Source: Pseudomonas sp. ANT_H4
GTDB lineage: Bacteria; Pseudomonadota; Gammaproteobacteria; Pseudomonadales; Pseudomonadaceae
NCBI RefSeq assembly: GCF_008369295.1
Contig: NZ_VOBG01000007.1
Location: 124,001-188,000, forward strand
Length of the DNA stretch: 64,000 nucleotides
Direction: 5' to 3'
The position numbers were made by a program, and so were the translations under genes. The notes under the pieces were generated by a model. It had not been told where the DNA came from. It ran no database searches and saw only the letters and a list, made by a program, of their open reading frames with translations. Numbering within the stretch: position 1 is the first letter of the stretch; every line of letters starts with the position of its first letter. Below, one piece after another: positions 16,295 to 24,932 of this stretch.

Positions 16295-17545
16295 ATGAGC
16301 CGCGAAACCATCAGCCAGTCGATTTCCATCGTCCACCCCATCAGCCTCAGCCATGGCAAAAATGCCGAAGTCTGGGACACCGAGGGCAAGCGCTACATCG
16401 ACTTTGTCGGCGGTATCGGCGTACTCAACCTGGGCCATTGCCATCCGGCGGTGGTGGAGGCGATTCGCGAGCAAGCGACCAAGCTCATCCACTACGCCTT
16501 CAACGCCGCCCCCCACGCGCCCTATATCAAACTGATGGATCGCCTCACCGCCTTCATCCCGGTGGGTTACCCGGTCAGCGGCATGCTTACCAACAGCGGC
16601 GCAGAAGCGGCTGAGAACGCACTGAAAATCGTCCGTGGCGCCACCGGCCGCACGGCGGTTATCGCCTTTGATGGCGCTTTCCACGGCCGTACCCTGGCCA
16701 CTCTCAATCTCAACGGCAAGGTCGCGCCCTACAAACAAAAAGTCGGTGTACTGCCCGGCCCCGTGTACCACCTGCCCTATCCCAGCCAGGACAACGGCGT
16801 CACCTGCAGCGATGCGCTGAAGGCTATGGACCGCTTGTTCAGCGTGGAAATCGACGTCGACGACGTGGCCTGTTTCATCATCGAGCCGGTGCAGGGCGAA
16901 GCCGGCTTCCTGACCCTCGACGTGGAGTTCGCCCAGGCACTGCGACGCTTGTGCGATGAGAAAAACATCCTGTTGATCGCCGATGAAATCCAGTCCGGCT
17001 TTGGTCGCACCGGCCAGCGTTTCGCCTTCTCGCGGCTGGGCATCGAGCCGGACCTGATCCTGCTGGGTAAAAGTATTGCCGGCGGTGTGCCGCTGGGGGC
17101 GGTGGTGGGTCGTAAATCGTTGCTCGACACCTTGCCCAAAGGCGGCCTGGGCGGCACCTATTCCGGCAACCCCATCGCCTGCGCGGCGGCATTGGCCACC
17201 TTGGACGTGATGACGGATGAACACCTGCACACCTGGGGGGCACAGCAGGAAGAGGCAATTGTCAGCCGGTATCAGTCGTGGCGCGCCAACCAGCTTTCAC
17301 CCTACCTGGGGCGCCTGACCGGTGTCGGTGCCATGCGCGGTATCGAACTGGCCAACGCCGACGGCACACCGGCCTCCAAACAGTTGAGCCAGTTGCTGGC
17401 CCTGTCCCGTGACGCCGGTTTGCTGCTGATGCCCAGCGGCAAATCCCGCCACATCATCCGCCTGCTCGCACCGCTGACCATCGAGGCAAAGGTACTGGAG
17501 GAAGGCCTGGATATCCTTGGGGCATGCCTGGCCAGACTGGACTGA
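16295..17545 (+). CDS. Class III aminotransferase (GABA/ornithine-type)
   Basis: 416 residues from the ATG at 16295. It is a PLP-dependent fold-type I enzyme of the 4-aminobutyrate aminotransferase group. NSGAEAAENALKIVR and FDGAFHGRTLATL are visible, with the PLP Asp in IADEIQSGFGRTG and the Schiff-base Lys in LLGKSIAGGVPLG. It moves the amino group of an omega-amino acid or diamine-derived compound to a keto acid. It starts a probable catabolic unit with an ABC transporter and an amine oxidase, so an imported polyamine, opine or omega-amino acid is a reasonable substrate (inference). Confidence 0.88.
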   Translation: MSRETISQSISIVHPISLSHGKNAEVWDTEGKRYIDFVGGIGVLNLGHCHPAVVEAIREQATKLIHYAFNAAPHAPYIKLMDRLTAFIPVGYPVSGMLTNSGAEAAENALKIVRGATGRTAVIAFDGAFHGRTLATLNLNGKVAPYKQKVGVLPGPVYHLPYPSQDNGVTCSDALKAMDRLFSVEIDVDDVACFIIEPVQGEAGFLTLDVEFAQALRRLCDEKNILLIADEIQSGFGRTGQRFAFSRLGIEPDLILLGKSIAGGVPLGAVVGRKSLLDTLPKGGLGGTYSGNPIACAAALATLDVMTDEHLHTWGAQQEEAIVSRYQSWRANQLSPYLGRLTGVGAMRGIELANADGTPASKQLSQLLALSRDAGLLLMPSGKSRHIIRLLAPLTIEAKVLEEGLDILGACLARLD

Positions 17546-17694
17546 TTCACTGCTCCCTGAGGCCATCACCAGGATGACCTCAGGGACTGACATAACGAAT
17601 TATGGTCGCTTGTCGTGGGCAATTTCGCCCGGCAATACTGGTCAACACCCCTTTATCTGACGAGATCATTACCACTGACAAGCCAGAGGCATCC

Positions 17695-18669
17695 ATGTAT
17701 CACGACAATATAATTTATAAGAAAAAGTCCAACGATCCTCGATTCCTGCTCGGCGTAGCGGTGGTGCTGTTCCTCGGCGCGTACCTGATGAACCTGGGTA
17801 ACAGCGCCATCAGCCATTTTTTGCAGCCAGTGCTGGGCAACGCTCCAGACAGCCTGGCGGCGCGCAACATCGCCATCGGCCTGGCGATTGCCGTGCTCGG
17901 CACACTGAACTTTCATGTCCTCGGGCGCTTGAAACTCAAGGTGCAGACCACCGTGGTCTGGATCGAGTTGCTGATTCTGTTCCTGGCATTCTTCGACACC
18001 TTCAACCTCTCCTACAGCTTTATCCTCGACAAGGTCGGTTTCCTGATCATCCAGGGCGCAGCCACCACTTTGTACATCTCCGCCATCGCCATCGTGATTG
18101 CCTTCGTCCTGGCCCTTATTGGCGCAGTCGCCAAGCTGTCGAACAACGGCATCGCCAACGCCCTGGCCTCGTTCTACACCTCATTCTTTCGCGGCGTGCC
18201 GCTGCTGATCCAGATCTACCTGATTTACCTGGGGCTGCCGCAGTTGGGCTATGTGGTCGATGCGGTGCCGGCCGGCATCCTGGCGTTATCGCTGTGCTAC
18301 GGCGCCTACATGACCGAGATTTTCCGCGCAGGTATCCAGAGTATTCCGGTGGGCCAATGGGAAGCTTCGCGCGCCCTGGGCATCAGCCCGTTCAAAACCC
18401 TGAGCCGGGTGATCATGCCCCAGGCCTTGCGGGTAATCATCCCGCCCACCGGCAACCAGTTCATCGCCATGCTCAAGGACAGCTCCCTGGTGTCGGTGAT
18501 CGGCGTCTGGGAACTGATGTACCTGGCCAAGACCCAAGGCCGCGCCGACTTCCGCCACCTGGAAATGCTGATCACCGCCGCGATGATTTACTGGGCGCTG
18601 TCGTTCATCCTTGAACGGGTGCAGGCGCGGATCGAAAAACGGGTCAACCGATCCACAGCGAGGGGTTGA
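17695..18669 (+). CDS. Polar amino acid ABC transporter permease
   Basis: 324 residues from the ATG at 17695 (AGAGG upstream). At least five membrane segments are visible. The first two lie in an N-terminal extension, followed by the HisM-type permease core: GAATTLYISAIAIVIAF, FFRGVPLLIQIYLIYLGLPQ, and the ATPase-contact loop EASRALGISPFKTLSRVIMPQA. One permease gene suggests a homodimer. It is followed by the ATPase gene after three bases. Confidence 0.9.
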   Translation: MYHDNIIYKKKSNDPRFLLGVAVVLFLGAYLMNLGNSAISHFLQPVLGNAPDSLAARNIAIGLAIAVLGTLNFHVLGRLKLKVQTTVVWIELLILFLAFFDTFNLSYSFILDKVGFLIIQGAATTLYISAIAIVIAFVLALIGAVAKLSNNGIANALASFYTSFFRGVPLLIQIYLIYLGLPQLGYVVDAVPAGILALSLCYGAYMTEIFRAGIQSIPVGQWEASRALGISPFKTLSRVIMPQALRVIIPPTGNQFIAMLKDSSLVSVIGVWELMYLAKTQGRADFRHLEMLITAAMIYWALSFILERVQARIEKRVNRSTARG

Positions 18670-18672
18670 GCC

Positions 18673-19449
18673 ATGACCAGTCACGTTCCTATCAGCGAAC
18701 AAGCGGCAGTCGCCCCGTCGATGATTGCCATCAGCGGCCTGAACAAGTGGTATGGCAATTTCCATGCCTTGCGCGATGTCGACCTGAGTGTCGCCGCCAG
18801 CGAAATCCTGGTCGTGTGCGGGCCGTCCGGCTCGGGCAAGTCGACGATGATTCGCTGCATAAATCACCTGGAAAACTTCCAGAAAGGCCAGATCCAGGTC
18901 AACGGTATCCACCTCACCAGCGAAGCGGAAAGTGTCAGTGCCGTGCGCCGGGAAATCGGCATGGTGTTCCAGAGTTTCAACCTATTCCCGCACCTCAGCG
19001 TGCTGGACAACCTGACCCTGGCCCCGCAACTGGTGCAAGGCGTGTCCTCGGCAGAGGCAAAAAAACGTGCCCAGGTTTACCTCGAACGAGTGCGCATCGC
19101 CGAGCATGCCCACAAGTACCCTTCCCAGTTGTCGGGCGGCCAACAGCAACGGGTGGCGATTGCCCGTGCGCTGTGCATGAAACCCAAGGTGATGCTGTTC
19201 GACGAGCCCACCTCGGCCCTGGACCCGGAGATGGTCCACGAAGTGCTGGAGGTAATGGGCGAGTTGGCCACCGATGGCATGACCATGATCTGCGTGACCC
19301 ACGAGATGGGCTTTGCCAGCAAGGTCGCCGACCGCGTGCTGTTTATGGATCAGGGCCAGGTCATCGAACAAGCCACCCCCGCCGAGTTTTTCAACAACCC
19401 CCAGACCGAGCGAGCGCAGAAATTTCTCTCGCAAATCATCGGTCACTGA
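18673..19449 (+). CDS. Amino acid ABC transporter ATPase
   Basis: 258 residues. Walker A is GPSGSGKST, the Q-loop lies in [18 protein letters not shown], the signature is [15 protein letters not shown], Walker B is [14 protein letters not shown] and the H-loop His is in VTHEMGFA. This is the GlnQ/HisP class. The start lies three bases after the permease stop, with GAGGGG upstream. It energises uptake together with the permease and the binding protein on either side. Confidence 0.95.
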   Translation: MTSHVPISEQAAVAPSMIAISGLNKWYGNFHALRDVDLSVAASEILVVCGPSGSGKSTMIRCINHLENFQKGQIQVNGIHLTSEAESVSAVRREIGMVFQSFNLFPHLSVLDNLTLAPQLVQGVSSAEAKKRAQVYLERVRIAEHAHKYPSQLSGGQQQRVAIARALCMKPKVMLFDEPTSALDPEMVHEVLEVMGELATDGMTMICVTHEMGFASKVADRVLFMDQGQVIEQATPAEFFNNPQTERAQKFLSQIIGH

Positions 19450-19491
19450 GTGCCGCTTTACCCATAACAATAACCAGACGTGGAGATGGAC

Positions 19492-20322
19492 ATGCTCAGC
19501 AAACAACGCGTAATCACCCTGGCCGCAACCCTGTCGCTGCTGTTCGTCGGCACGGCCAACGCCGGTGCCGTCCTCGACAAAATCCAAAGCAGCAAAACCA
19601 TGACCGTGGCGACGTCGGCCATCTGGCCACCCCAGGGTTTTATCAACGACAAGAATGAGATCGACGGTTTCGACATCGACGTCTCCAAGGAGATCGCCAA
19701 GCGCCTGGGGGTTGAGGTCAAGTTCATCACCCCAGACTGGGACGTGATCACTGCCGGCAAGTGGAACGGGCGCTGGGACATGTCGGTGGGTTCCATGACC
19801 GCCACCAAAAGCCGCGCGCGGATTCTCGACTTCCCGGCCACTTACTACTACGTGCCCTATGTATTCGCGGTGCATAACAAATCGACCGTCACCGACCGCC
19901 AGGCCCTCAACGGCAAGAAGATTGGCGTGGAAGGCGGCACCACCTCCGAGGACTGCCTGAACCAGGCGCTGGCGATCGAAACCAGCGACATCCCGCCCGC
20001 CTCCTGCGACATCAAGGCCGGCGAACTGCGCACTTACGCCGGCTCCCTGGCGCCTCTGGACGACCTGCGTTTGGGGGACGGTGTGCGTCTGGACGCGATC
20101 CTCACCCAGCGCAGCACCCTGGAAGCAGCCATCAAGAAAAACTACCCGCTCAAGGCTATCGACGGCGTGGTGTTCTACGAGCCGCTGGCGATTGCCACCG
20201 ACAAGGGTGACCCGGAGCTTACTGCCAAGCTCGCCGAAGTCATTGGGGCGATGCATACGGACGGCACACTGACCAAGCTGTCGACCAAGTGGTATGGCGT
20301 CGATTACTCCACCGTCAAATAA
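19492..20322 (+). CDS. ABC transporter substrate-binding protein (family 3)
   Basis: 276 residues from the ATG at 19492, chosen because GTGGAG lies six bases upstream; GTG at 19480 and ATG at 19486 are less likely. The signal peptide ends at TANAGAVLD. The body shows the amino acid-binding fold: ATSAIWPPQGFINDKNEIDG, GFDIDVSKEIAKRLGVEV and GKKIGVEGGTTSEDCL. It holds two cysteines likely forming a disulfide. It captures the ligand in the periplasm for the permease-ATPase pair just upstream. Confidence 0.9.
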   Translation: MLSKQRVITLAATLSLLFVGTANAGAVLDKIQSSKTMTVATSAIWPPQGFINDKNEIDGFDIDVSKEIAKRLGVEVKFITPDWDVITAGKWNGRWDMSVGSMTATKSRARILDFPATYYYVPYVFAVHNKSTVTDRQALNGKKIGVEGGTTSEDCLNQALAIETSDIPPASCDIKAGELRTYAGSLAPLDDLRLGDGVRLDAILTQRSTLEAAIKKNYPLKAIDGVVFYEPLAIATDKGDPELTAKLAEVIGAMHTDGTLTKLSTKWYGVDYSTVK

Positions 20323-20337
20323 CACCTGCCGAACCCC

Positions 20338-20388
20338 TGTGGCGAGCGGGCGGTTGTTGTGGCGAGCGGGCAAGCCCGCTCGCCACAG
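20338..20388. repeat. REP element between binding protein and oxidase genes
   Basis: A long perfect palindrome lies at 20358-20387 (TGTGGCGAGCGGGC-AA-GCCCGCTCGCCACA). It is preceded by a direct half-copy at 20339-20352. This is the typical Pseudomonas REP sequence; in an mRNA it can protect the upstream message. Confidence 0.85.
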
Positions 20389-20427
20389 AGATCGGTGTTC
20401 ACAGAAAGAGACTTTCAAGGATTGGCC

Positions 20428-21729
20428 ATGCCCACCACCTGGTATTCACAAACCTCGCTCCCACGCACCACCCGCCCCAGCCTGGGCGCCGATGAAACCT
20501 GCGACGTGTGCATCATTGGCGCCGGTATCGCCGGGCTCACCGCTGCGCTGGAGCTGACCCGGCGCGGTAAACGAGTGATCCTTCTCGACGCCCATCACAT
20601 CGCCTGGGGCGCGTCCGGGCGCAATGGTGGTGTGGTCTCGCCGGGCTGGGCCGAAGGTTCGGCGGCGATCGGCAAAAAACTCGGGCTGCAACAAGCCAAA
20701 GCCTTGTTCAACCTCTCGGTGGAAGGCGTCGAGATCGTGCGCGACAACATCGCCAACCTGGCGCTCCCCGGTTGCGATCCTGCGCCCGGCACCATTCGAG
20801 TCAAGCGCTACGACGACAGCGCGGGCGTGAAAAACCATATCGAAAGCATGCGTCGGGATTTCAACTACGAACTCAACTACCTCGACACCCGCCAGGTGCG
20901 TGAACGGGCCCACACCCAACGTTATTTCCAGGGCATTGAAGACCCCAAGGCCCTGCATTTTCATCCGTTGAATTATTGCCTGGGCCTGGCCCAAGCTATC
21001 GAAACAGCCGGCGGGCGCATCTTCGAACAATCAAAAATGCTCGCCTGGCACCGCGAAGGCAGCGACCGCATCGTGCAGACCGCCGAGGGCACGGTGTGCT
21101 GCAAGGACCTGGTGTTCTGCGCCGGCGGCTACGGCGGCCCGGAGTTGCAAAAACTCAACCGCGCCTACCTGCCCATCGCCACCTATGTGGTGCTGACGGA
21201 GCACTTGGGCGACAGCATCAAAAACGTCCTCGACTCCAGCGCCGCGTTCTCCGACGACCGGCGCGCCTCGGACTATTACCGCGTCGTCGAAGGCGACCGC
21301 CTGCTGTGGGGCGGGCGTATTACCACCCGCAACGAACAGAACGAAAAAGCCCTGGCGACCATGCTCAAGGCCGACATGGTCTCGGTTTATCCACAATTGG
21401 CAGCGGTAAATATCGAACTGGCCTGGTCAGGCCTGATGGGCTACGCCACCCACAAAATGCCCAACCTGGGGCTGCTGGAACCAGGTGTGTGGGCCTGCAC
21501 CTCGTTTGGTGGCCATGGCCTGAACACCGGCTCCATCGGCGGACGAGTGATCGCCGAAGCAGTGTGCGGCGAAAGCACCCGCCATGAGCTGTTCAAACCC
21601 TACCTGCTGGACTGGAACGGCGGGCCGTTTGGGCTGCTCGCGGCGAATGCCATCTACCGGTCGTTGAAGGTGATGGATTTTGTGCAGGAGAAGTTGCGCA
21701 ATGCCTCGCAGCCGCTCAGCAAGGAATGA
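20428..21729 (+). CDS. FAD-dependent amine/amino acid oxidoreductase (DAO family, PuuB/OrdL-like)
   Basis: 433 residues from the ATG at 20428 (AAGGA upstream). The FAD-binding dinucleotide fold is CDVCIIGAGIAGLTAALELTR, followed by AWGASGRNGGVVSPGW, a hallmark of this group. The C-terminal SFGGHGLNTGSIGGR closes the FAD site. Enzymes of this kind oxidise amines such as gamma-glutamylputrescine or secondary amino acids. It is the last gene of the aminotransferase-transporter cluster. It could make the aldehyde or free the amine that the aminotransferase then handles; the substrate is not proven. Confidence 0.87.
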   Translation: MPTTWYSQTSLPRTTRPSLGADETCDVCIIGAGIAGLTAALELTRRGKRVILLDAHHIAWGASGRNGGVVSPGWAEGSAAIGKKLGLQQAKALFNLSVEGVEIVRDNIANLALPGCDPAPGTIRVKRYDDSAGVKNHIESMRRDFNYELNYLDTRQVRERAHTQRYFQGIEDPKALHFHPLNYCLGLAQAIETAGGRIFEQSKMLAWHREGSDRIVQTAEGTVCCKDLVFCAGGYGGPELQKLNRAYLPIATYVVLTEHLGDSIKNVLDSSAAFSDDRRASDYYRVVEGDRLLWGGRITTRNEQNEKALATMLKADMVSVYPQLAAVNIELAWSGLMGYATHKMPNLGLLEPGVWACTSFGGHGLNTGSIGGRVIAEAVCGESTRHELFKPYLLDWNGGPFGLLAANAIYRSLKVMDFVQEKLRNASQPLSKE

Positions 21730-21803
21730 TATTTGGCCTACGAAGCAGCCCCACATTTAATCGTCACCGATTTGTGCAAGGCGCTCGCCTTAAGTAAAAG
21801 CCT

Positions 21804-23828
21804 CTAGTACCTCGCATCCACCGGTTTGCCGCCGTTCGGCCAGTCTTTCACCTTGTCCGGGAAGTCCGGGCGCGGTTGGCCGGAGAAGTACGCCGCGACA
21901 TCCACCGCTTCCTGATCCGACAAACCGCCCTGCCCCAACGGGAATTTCTCGTGGAAGCCAATCGGCATGTTGCGTTTGACGAACGCCGCCGCGGTGTAAG
22001 TGCGGGCCATGCCGGCGCCGATGTTGAAGGATTGATCACCCCACAATGGCGGGTACACCAAGGTGCCGTCGGCACGGGCCAGGCCTTCGCCGTTATCGCC
22101 GTGGCATACCGCGCATTGCTTGGCGTAGACCTGCTTGCCATTGGCCAGGTCCGGTTTGATGGCCGGGGCAATCTTGCCGACGCCGCGCCCGGCGACTTTG
22201 TCTTCGGGGCGGGTGTTGTTTTTCATCCAGTCAAAGTAGGCAACCATCGCCTGCATATCCGCCGATTGCGGCGGCACGGGCTTGCCATTCATCGAGCGGC
22301 GCAAGCAGCCATTGATGCGCTCTTCCAGGCTCACCACCTTACCGGCACGCGGCGCGTAGCCGGGGAAAAACGCCGAGACGCCGACAAAGGGCGAACCGTC
22401 CGCCACGGTGCCGACGTTGAGATGGCAACTGGTGCAGTTCAGCGAGTTACCGACGTTGTCCGGCAGCAGCTCCTTGGTTTGCAGGTGCAGGCGCATGCCT
22501 CGCACCACTTGGTCGGCGTTCGGCGCCGCCAGCAGGGTGGCCAGGCGCGGGGTTTCAAAGGTCGAGGAATCGGTGCTGACCGGGTTAAGTTGGTCGCGCA
22601 TTGTCTTGACCTGGGCGGCGCTGATCAGCGAGCCCTCGTTACCCCAGCGGGTGCGCACGAAGCTGAGGATTTCAGCGATTTCCTCGTCGGCCAAACGGGC
22701 AAAACCCGGCATGGTGTAGACCCGTGGATGGGTCGCGGTTTCAGCCGTTTCCCAACCGGTAAGAGTGATGTGCAACAGCGAGGTCGGGTTGCTGGAGGCC
22801 ACGCTCGGGTTGCCGGCCAGGGGCGGGAACAAGCCCTTCACACCGCCGCCGTCACTGCGGTGGCAATCACTGCAAAACTGCATGTAGCCCAGGCCACCGC
22901 GACTGGTGAACAGATCTTTGGGCGGTACGGCGGGCGCCTGCGCTACGGTAGGCATCGGCAGGTCGTCTTTGCCCGGTGGCAGAGATTTGAGGTAGGTAGC
23001 AATTGCCGTCAGGTCAGCGTCGCTGAAATGCTGGGTGCTGTGGTGAATCACATCGGCCATGTTGCCGGAGACGGTAGCAAAGCGGTTCTGCCCGGTCTTG
23101 AGCAGTTGCACAGTGTCTTCCACGGTCCACAGGTTGCGCAGGCTTAGGGCACGCCAATGCTCGACGGTTTCCCCGGCCAGGTAATGCTGGCCGCTGCGGC
23201 CGGCATCGCTCATGGCTTTTTCCTGGAAGGCGATGCCGCGCGGAGTGTGGCACGAGCCGCAATGCCCCAGGCCCTGGACCAGGTAGGCGCCACGGTTAAG
23301 CACTTCATCCTGGGCCGGATTGGCTTCAAACGGCTGGCTGTCGAGAAAGACCAAATTCCACAACGCCAGGCCCCAGCGCTGGTTGAACGGGAAGCCCATC
23401 TCGGCGTCCAGGTTGGCCTGGCGCACCGGTTTCACGTCCTGCATCAGGTAGGCGAACAAGGCGCGCATGTCACCTTCGCTCATCTTCGCGTAGGACGGGT
23501 ATGGCATTGCCGGGTACAGGTTCATGCCGGCCGGGGTCACGCCTTCGCGCATGACCCGGTCGAATTGTTCGAAAGAATATTGACCGATCCCGGTCTCGCG
23601 GTCCGGGGTGATATTGCTGGAGTAAATCGTGCCCATCGGCGTGCTCAGCTCCAGACCGCCGGCCATCACCGCACCTTGTTTGGCGGTGTGGCAGGCGATG
23701 CAGTCGCCCAGTTGCGCGACGTATTTGCCGTGTTCGATCAGAGCGGTATCAGGTTCGTTGGCGTATAGGGGAAGAGCCAGACAAAACGTCGCCCCCATCA
23801 GGGCCAGACGTGAGAGGGAAAGGGCCAT
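21804..23828 (-). CDS. Five-haem cytochrome c: dehydrogenase-type triheme unit fused to TsdA-like diheme unit
   Basis: 674 residues with an N-terminal signal peptide. Five CxxCH sites are visible: CIACH (about 43), CGSCH (190), CSDCH (320), CTSCH (465) and CAVCH (572). The first three have the order and spacing of the triheme cytochrome subunit of membrane alcohol/gluconate dehydrogenases, although the usual C-terminal membrane anchor is absent. The last two lie in a domain resembling diheme thiosulfate dehydrogenase TsdA. There NGCLRRSMNG carries a Cys about 39 residues after the fourth haem His, where TsdA has a Cys haem ligand. Each half is known; the combination suggests a thiosulfate-oxidising or electron-relay protein. 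No flavin or quinoprotein subunit is adjacent. Confidence 0.82.
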   Translation of the reverse strand: MALSLSRLALMGATFCLALPLYANEPDTALIEHGKYVAQLGDCIACHTAKQGAVMAGGLELSTPMGTIYSSNITPDRETGIGQYSFEQFDRVMREGVTPAGMNLYPAMPYPSYAKMSEGDMRALFAYLMQDVKPVRQANLDAEMGFPFNQRWGLALWNLVFLDSQPFEANPAQDEVLNRGAYLVQGLGHCGSCHTPRGIAFQEKAMSDAGRSGQHYLAGETVEHWRALSLRNLWTVEDTVQLLKTGQNRFATVSGNMADVIHHSTQHFSDADLTAIATYLKSLPPGKDDLPMPTVAQAPAVPPKDLFTSRGGLGYMQFCSDCHRSDGGGVKGLFPPLAGNPSVASSNPTSLLHITLTGWETAETATHPRVYTMPGFARLADEEIAEILSFVRTRWGNEGSLISAAQVKTMRDQLNPVSTDSSTFETPRLATLLAAPNADQVVRGMRLHLQTKELLPDNVGNSLNCTSCHLNVGTVADGSPFVGVSAFFPGYAPRAGKVVSLEERINGCLRRSMNGKPVPPQSADMQAMVAYFDWMKNNTRPEDKVAGRGVGKIAPAIKPDLANGKQVYAKQCAVCHGDNGEGLARADGTLVYPPLWGDQSFNIGAGMARTYTAAAFVKRNMPIGFHEKFPLGQGGLSDQEAVDVAAYFSGQPRPDFPDKVKDWPNGGKPVDARY

Positions 23829-24115
23829 CGCATTATTCCTTTAATAACCTGGCCTGGGGGTTTGCCCCTGGGTACAGGTCTGCAATCGTTTTTATGAGGT
23901 CATCAGGCCGATAACCGGGGCATGGTCAGCCCCAGCTTTGTTGTAGCGGATTTTTCGAGGAAGCCCTTTGATGTGGATCAGGGCCGAGAGAAAGGATAAA
24001 AATCCTGATGTGCCGCTTTTTCCCTTCAGCATCCTGCCTTGACCTGATCCCCCTCCCCCCTGAAAATGCCCGACGTTTTTCCCGTCTCCCCGTTTACTGA
24101 AGTAGTGAAATTTCA

Positions 24116-24820
24116 ATGTCTGATTCCCGTACCGAAGAATCCGTAGTCACCTTGCAGTCCAAAGCTGAATACGAAAACGCCATCAATCTTTCACAGCACC
24201 TGCCGGCAGCCAAGAGCATCAGTGAAATGGTGCTGGACGCGTTCCACACCTCCAAGGAAAGCGACCAGATCCGCGAGTTGCGCGTTGCCATCCGTCAGGC
24301 TCAAGATGCCTTCGACGATGACAAGGCCTACGACCTGATGGGTGAACTCAAGCAGCTCAAGGATGCCGAGGCCGCCGACAACGCCGCCCTGGAAGACCTG
24401 AACAGTAAGTTTTCCATCAGCCGCATCCTGTCCAGCTTCAAGGACGACCCCGAGTTTCAGGAGCTGGTCTACGGCCTGGCCCTCAAGGTGCTGAACCAGA
24501 CCCACCAGGCCATCAGTAACCCGAGCGCCGGCAAAGGCAAAGCCGCACGGGCGAAGAAGGAAGTCGAAGTGTTCGCCATCAGCAAGGACGGCATCAGCGT
24601 CACCTTGCCACTGCGCTCGCCGCGCTCCAAGCCGAATGTCGACCGCGAGGCGTTTGAGTTCCTGGGGTTCACCTTTGTCGGTGAAGGCGATGAAGCAGAG
24701 CTGAACGTTGAGACCTTTGTGGATAACGCCGGTGCCGAGCAGCCATTGACCCGTAAAAGCATCATCACCGCGCTGCAGCAGCAGACGGCGTTTGATGGGT
24801 ACAGCATCGCCGCGCAGTAA
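24116..24820 (+). CDS. Conserved-looking protein of unknown function
   Basis: 234 residues, soluble, no signal peptide. Residues 15-110 are mostly helical and charged (IRELRVAIRQAQDAFDDDKA, LKQLKDAEAADNAALEDLN), possibly coiled coil. The C-terminal 80 residues look like a small mixed domain (FLGFTFVGEGDEAELNVETF). A lysine-rich linker (GKGKAARAKKEVE) joins them. I do not recognise a family. It stands alone, divergent from the five-haem cytochrome, with a REPIN behind it. Confidence 0.7.
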   Translation: MSDSRTEESVVTLQSKAEYENAINLSQHLPAAKSISEMVLDAFHTSKESDQIRELRVAIRQAQDAFDDDKAYDLMGELKQLKDAEAADNAALEDLNSKFSISRILSSFKDDPEFQELVYGLALKVLNQTHQAISNPSAGKGKAARAKKEVEVFAISKDGISVTLPLRSPRSKPNVDREAFEFLGFTFVGEGDEAELNVETFVDNAGAEQPLTRKSIITALQQQTAFDGYSIAAQ

Positions 24821-24838
24821 CTCCGGGCCTGCTCCCAT

Positions 24839-24932
24839 GGAGCAAGCTTGCTCGCGAAAAACGTCAACGATAACGCAGCGTGCCTGGTTTAACGCGGCGT
24901 TCTCAGGTTTTTCGCGAGCAAGCTCGCGCCTA
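24839..24932. repeat. REPIN (two inverted REP sequences)
   Basis: A left arm near 24839-24865 (GCAAGCTTGCTCGCGAAAAA) and an inverted right arm near 24907-24932 (TTTTTCGCGAGCAAGCTCGC) flank a 40-base spacer containing CAACGATAACGCAGCG. This is the familiar Pseudomonas fluorescens-group REP doublet. Its right end supplies the stop codon (24930-24932) of the next gene on the minus strand. Confidence 0.85.

Noticed and set aside
18982..20418. 478-codon minus-strand frame
   Set aside because: Lies opposite the ATPase and binding-protein genes, both with firm motifs.
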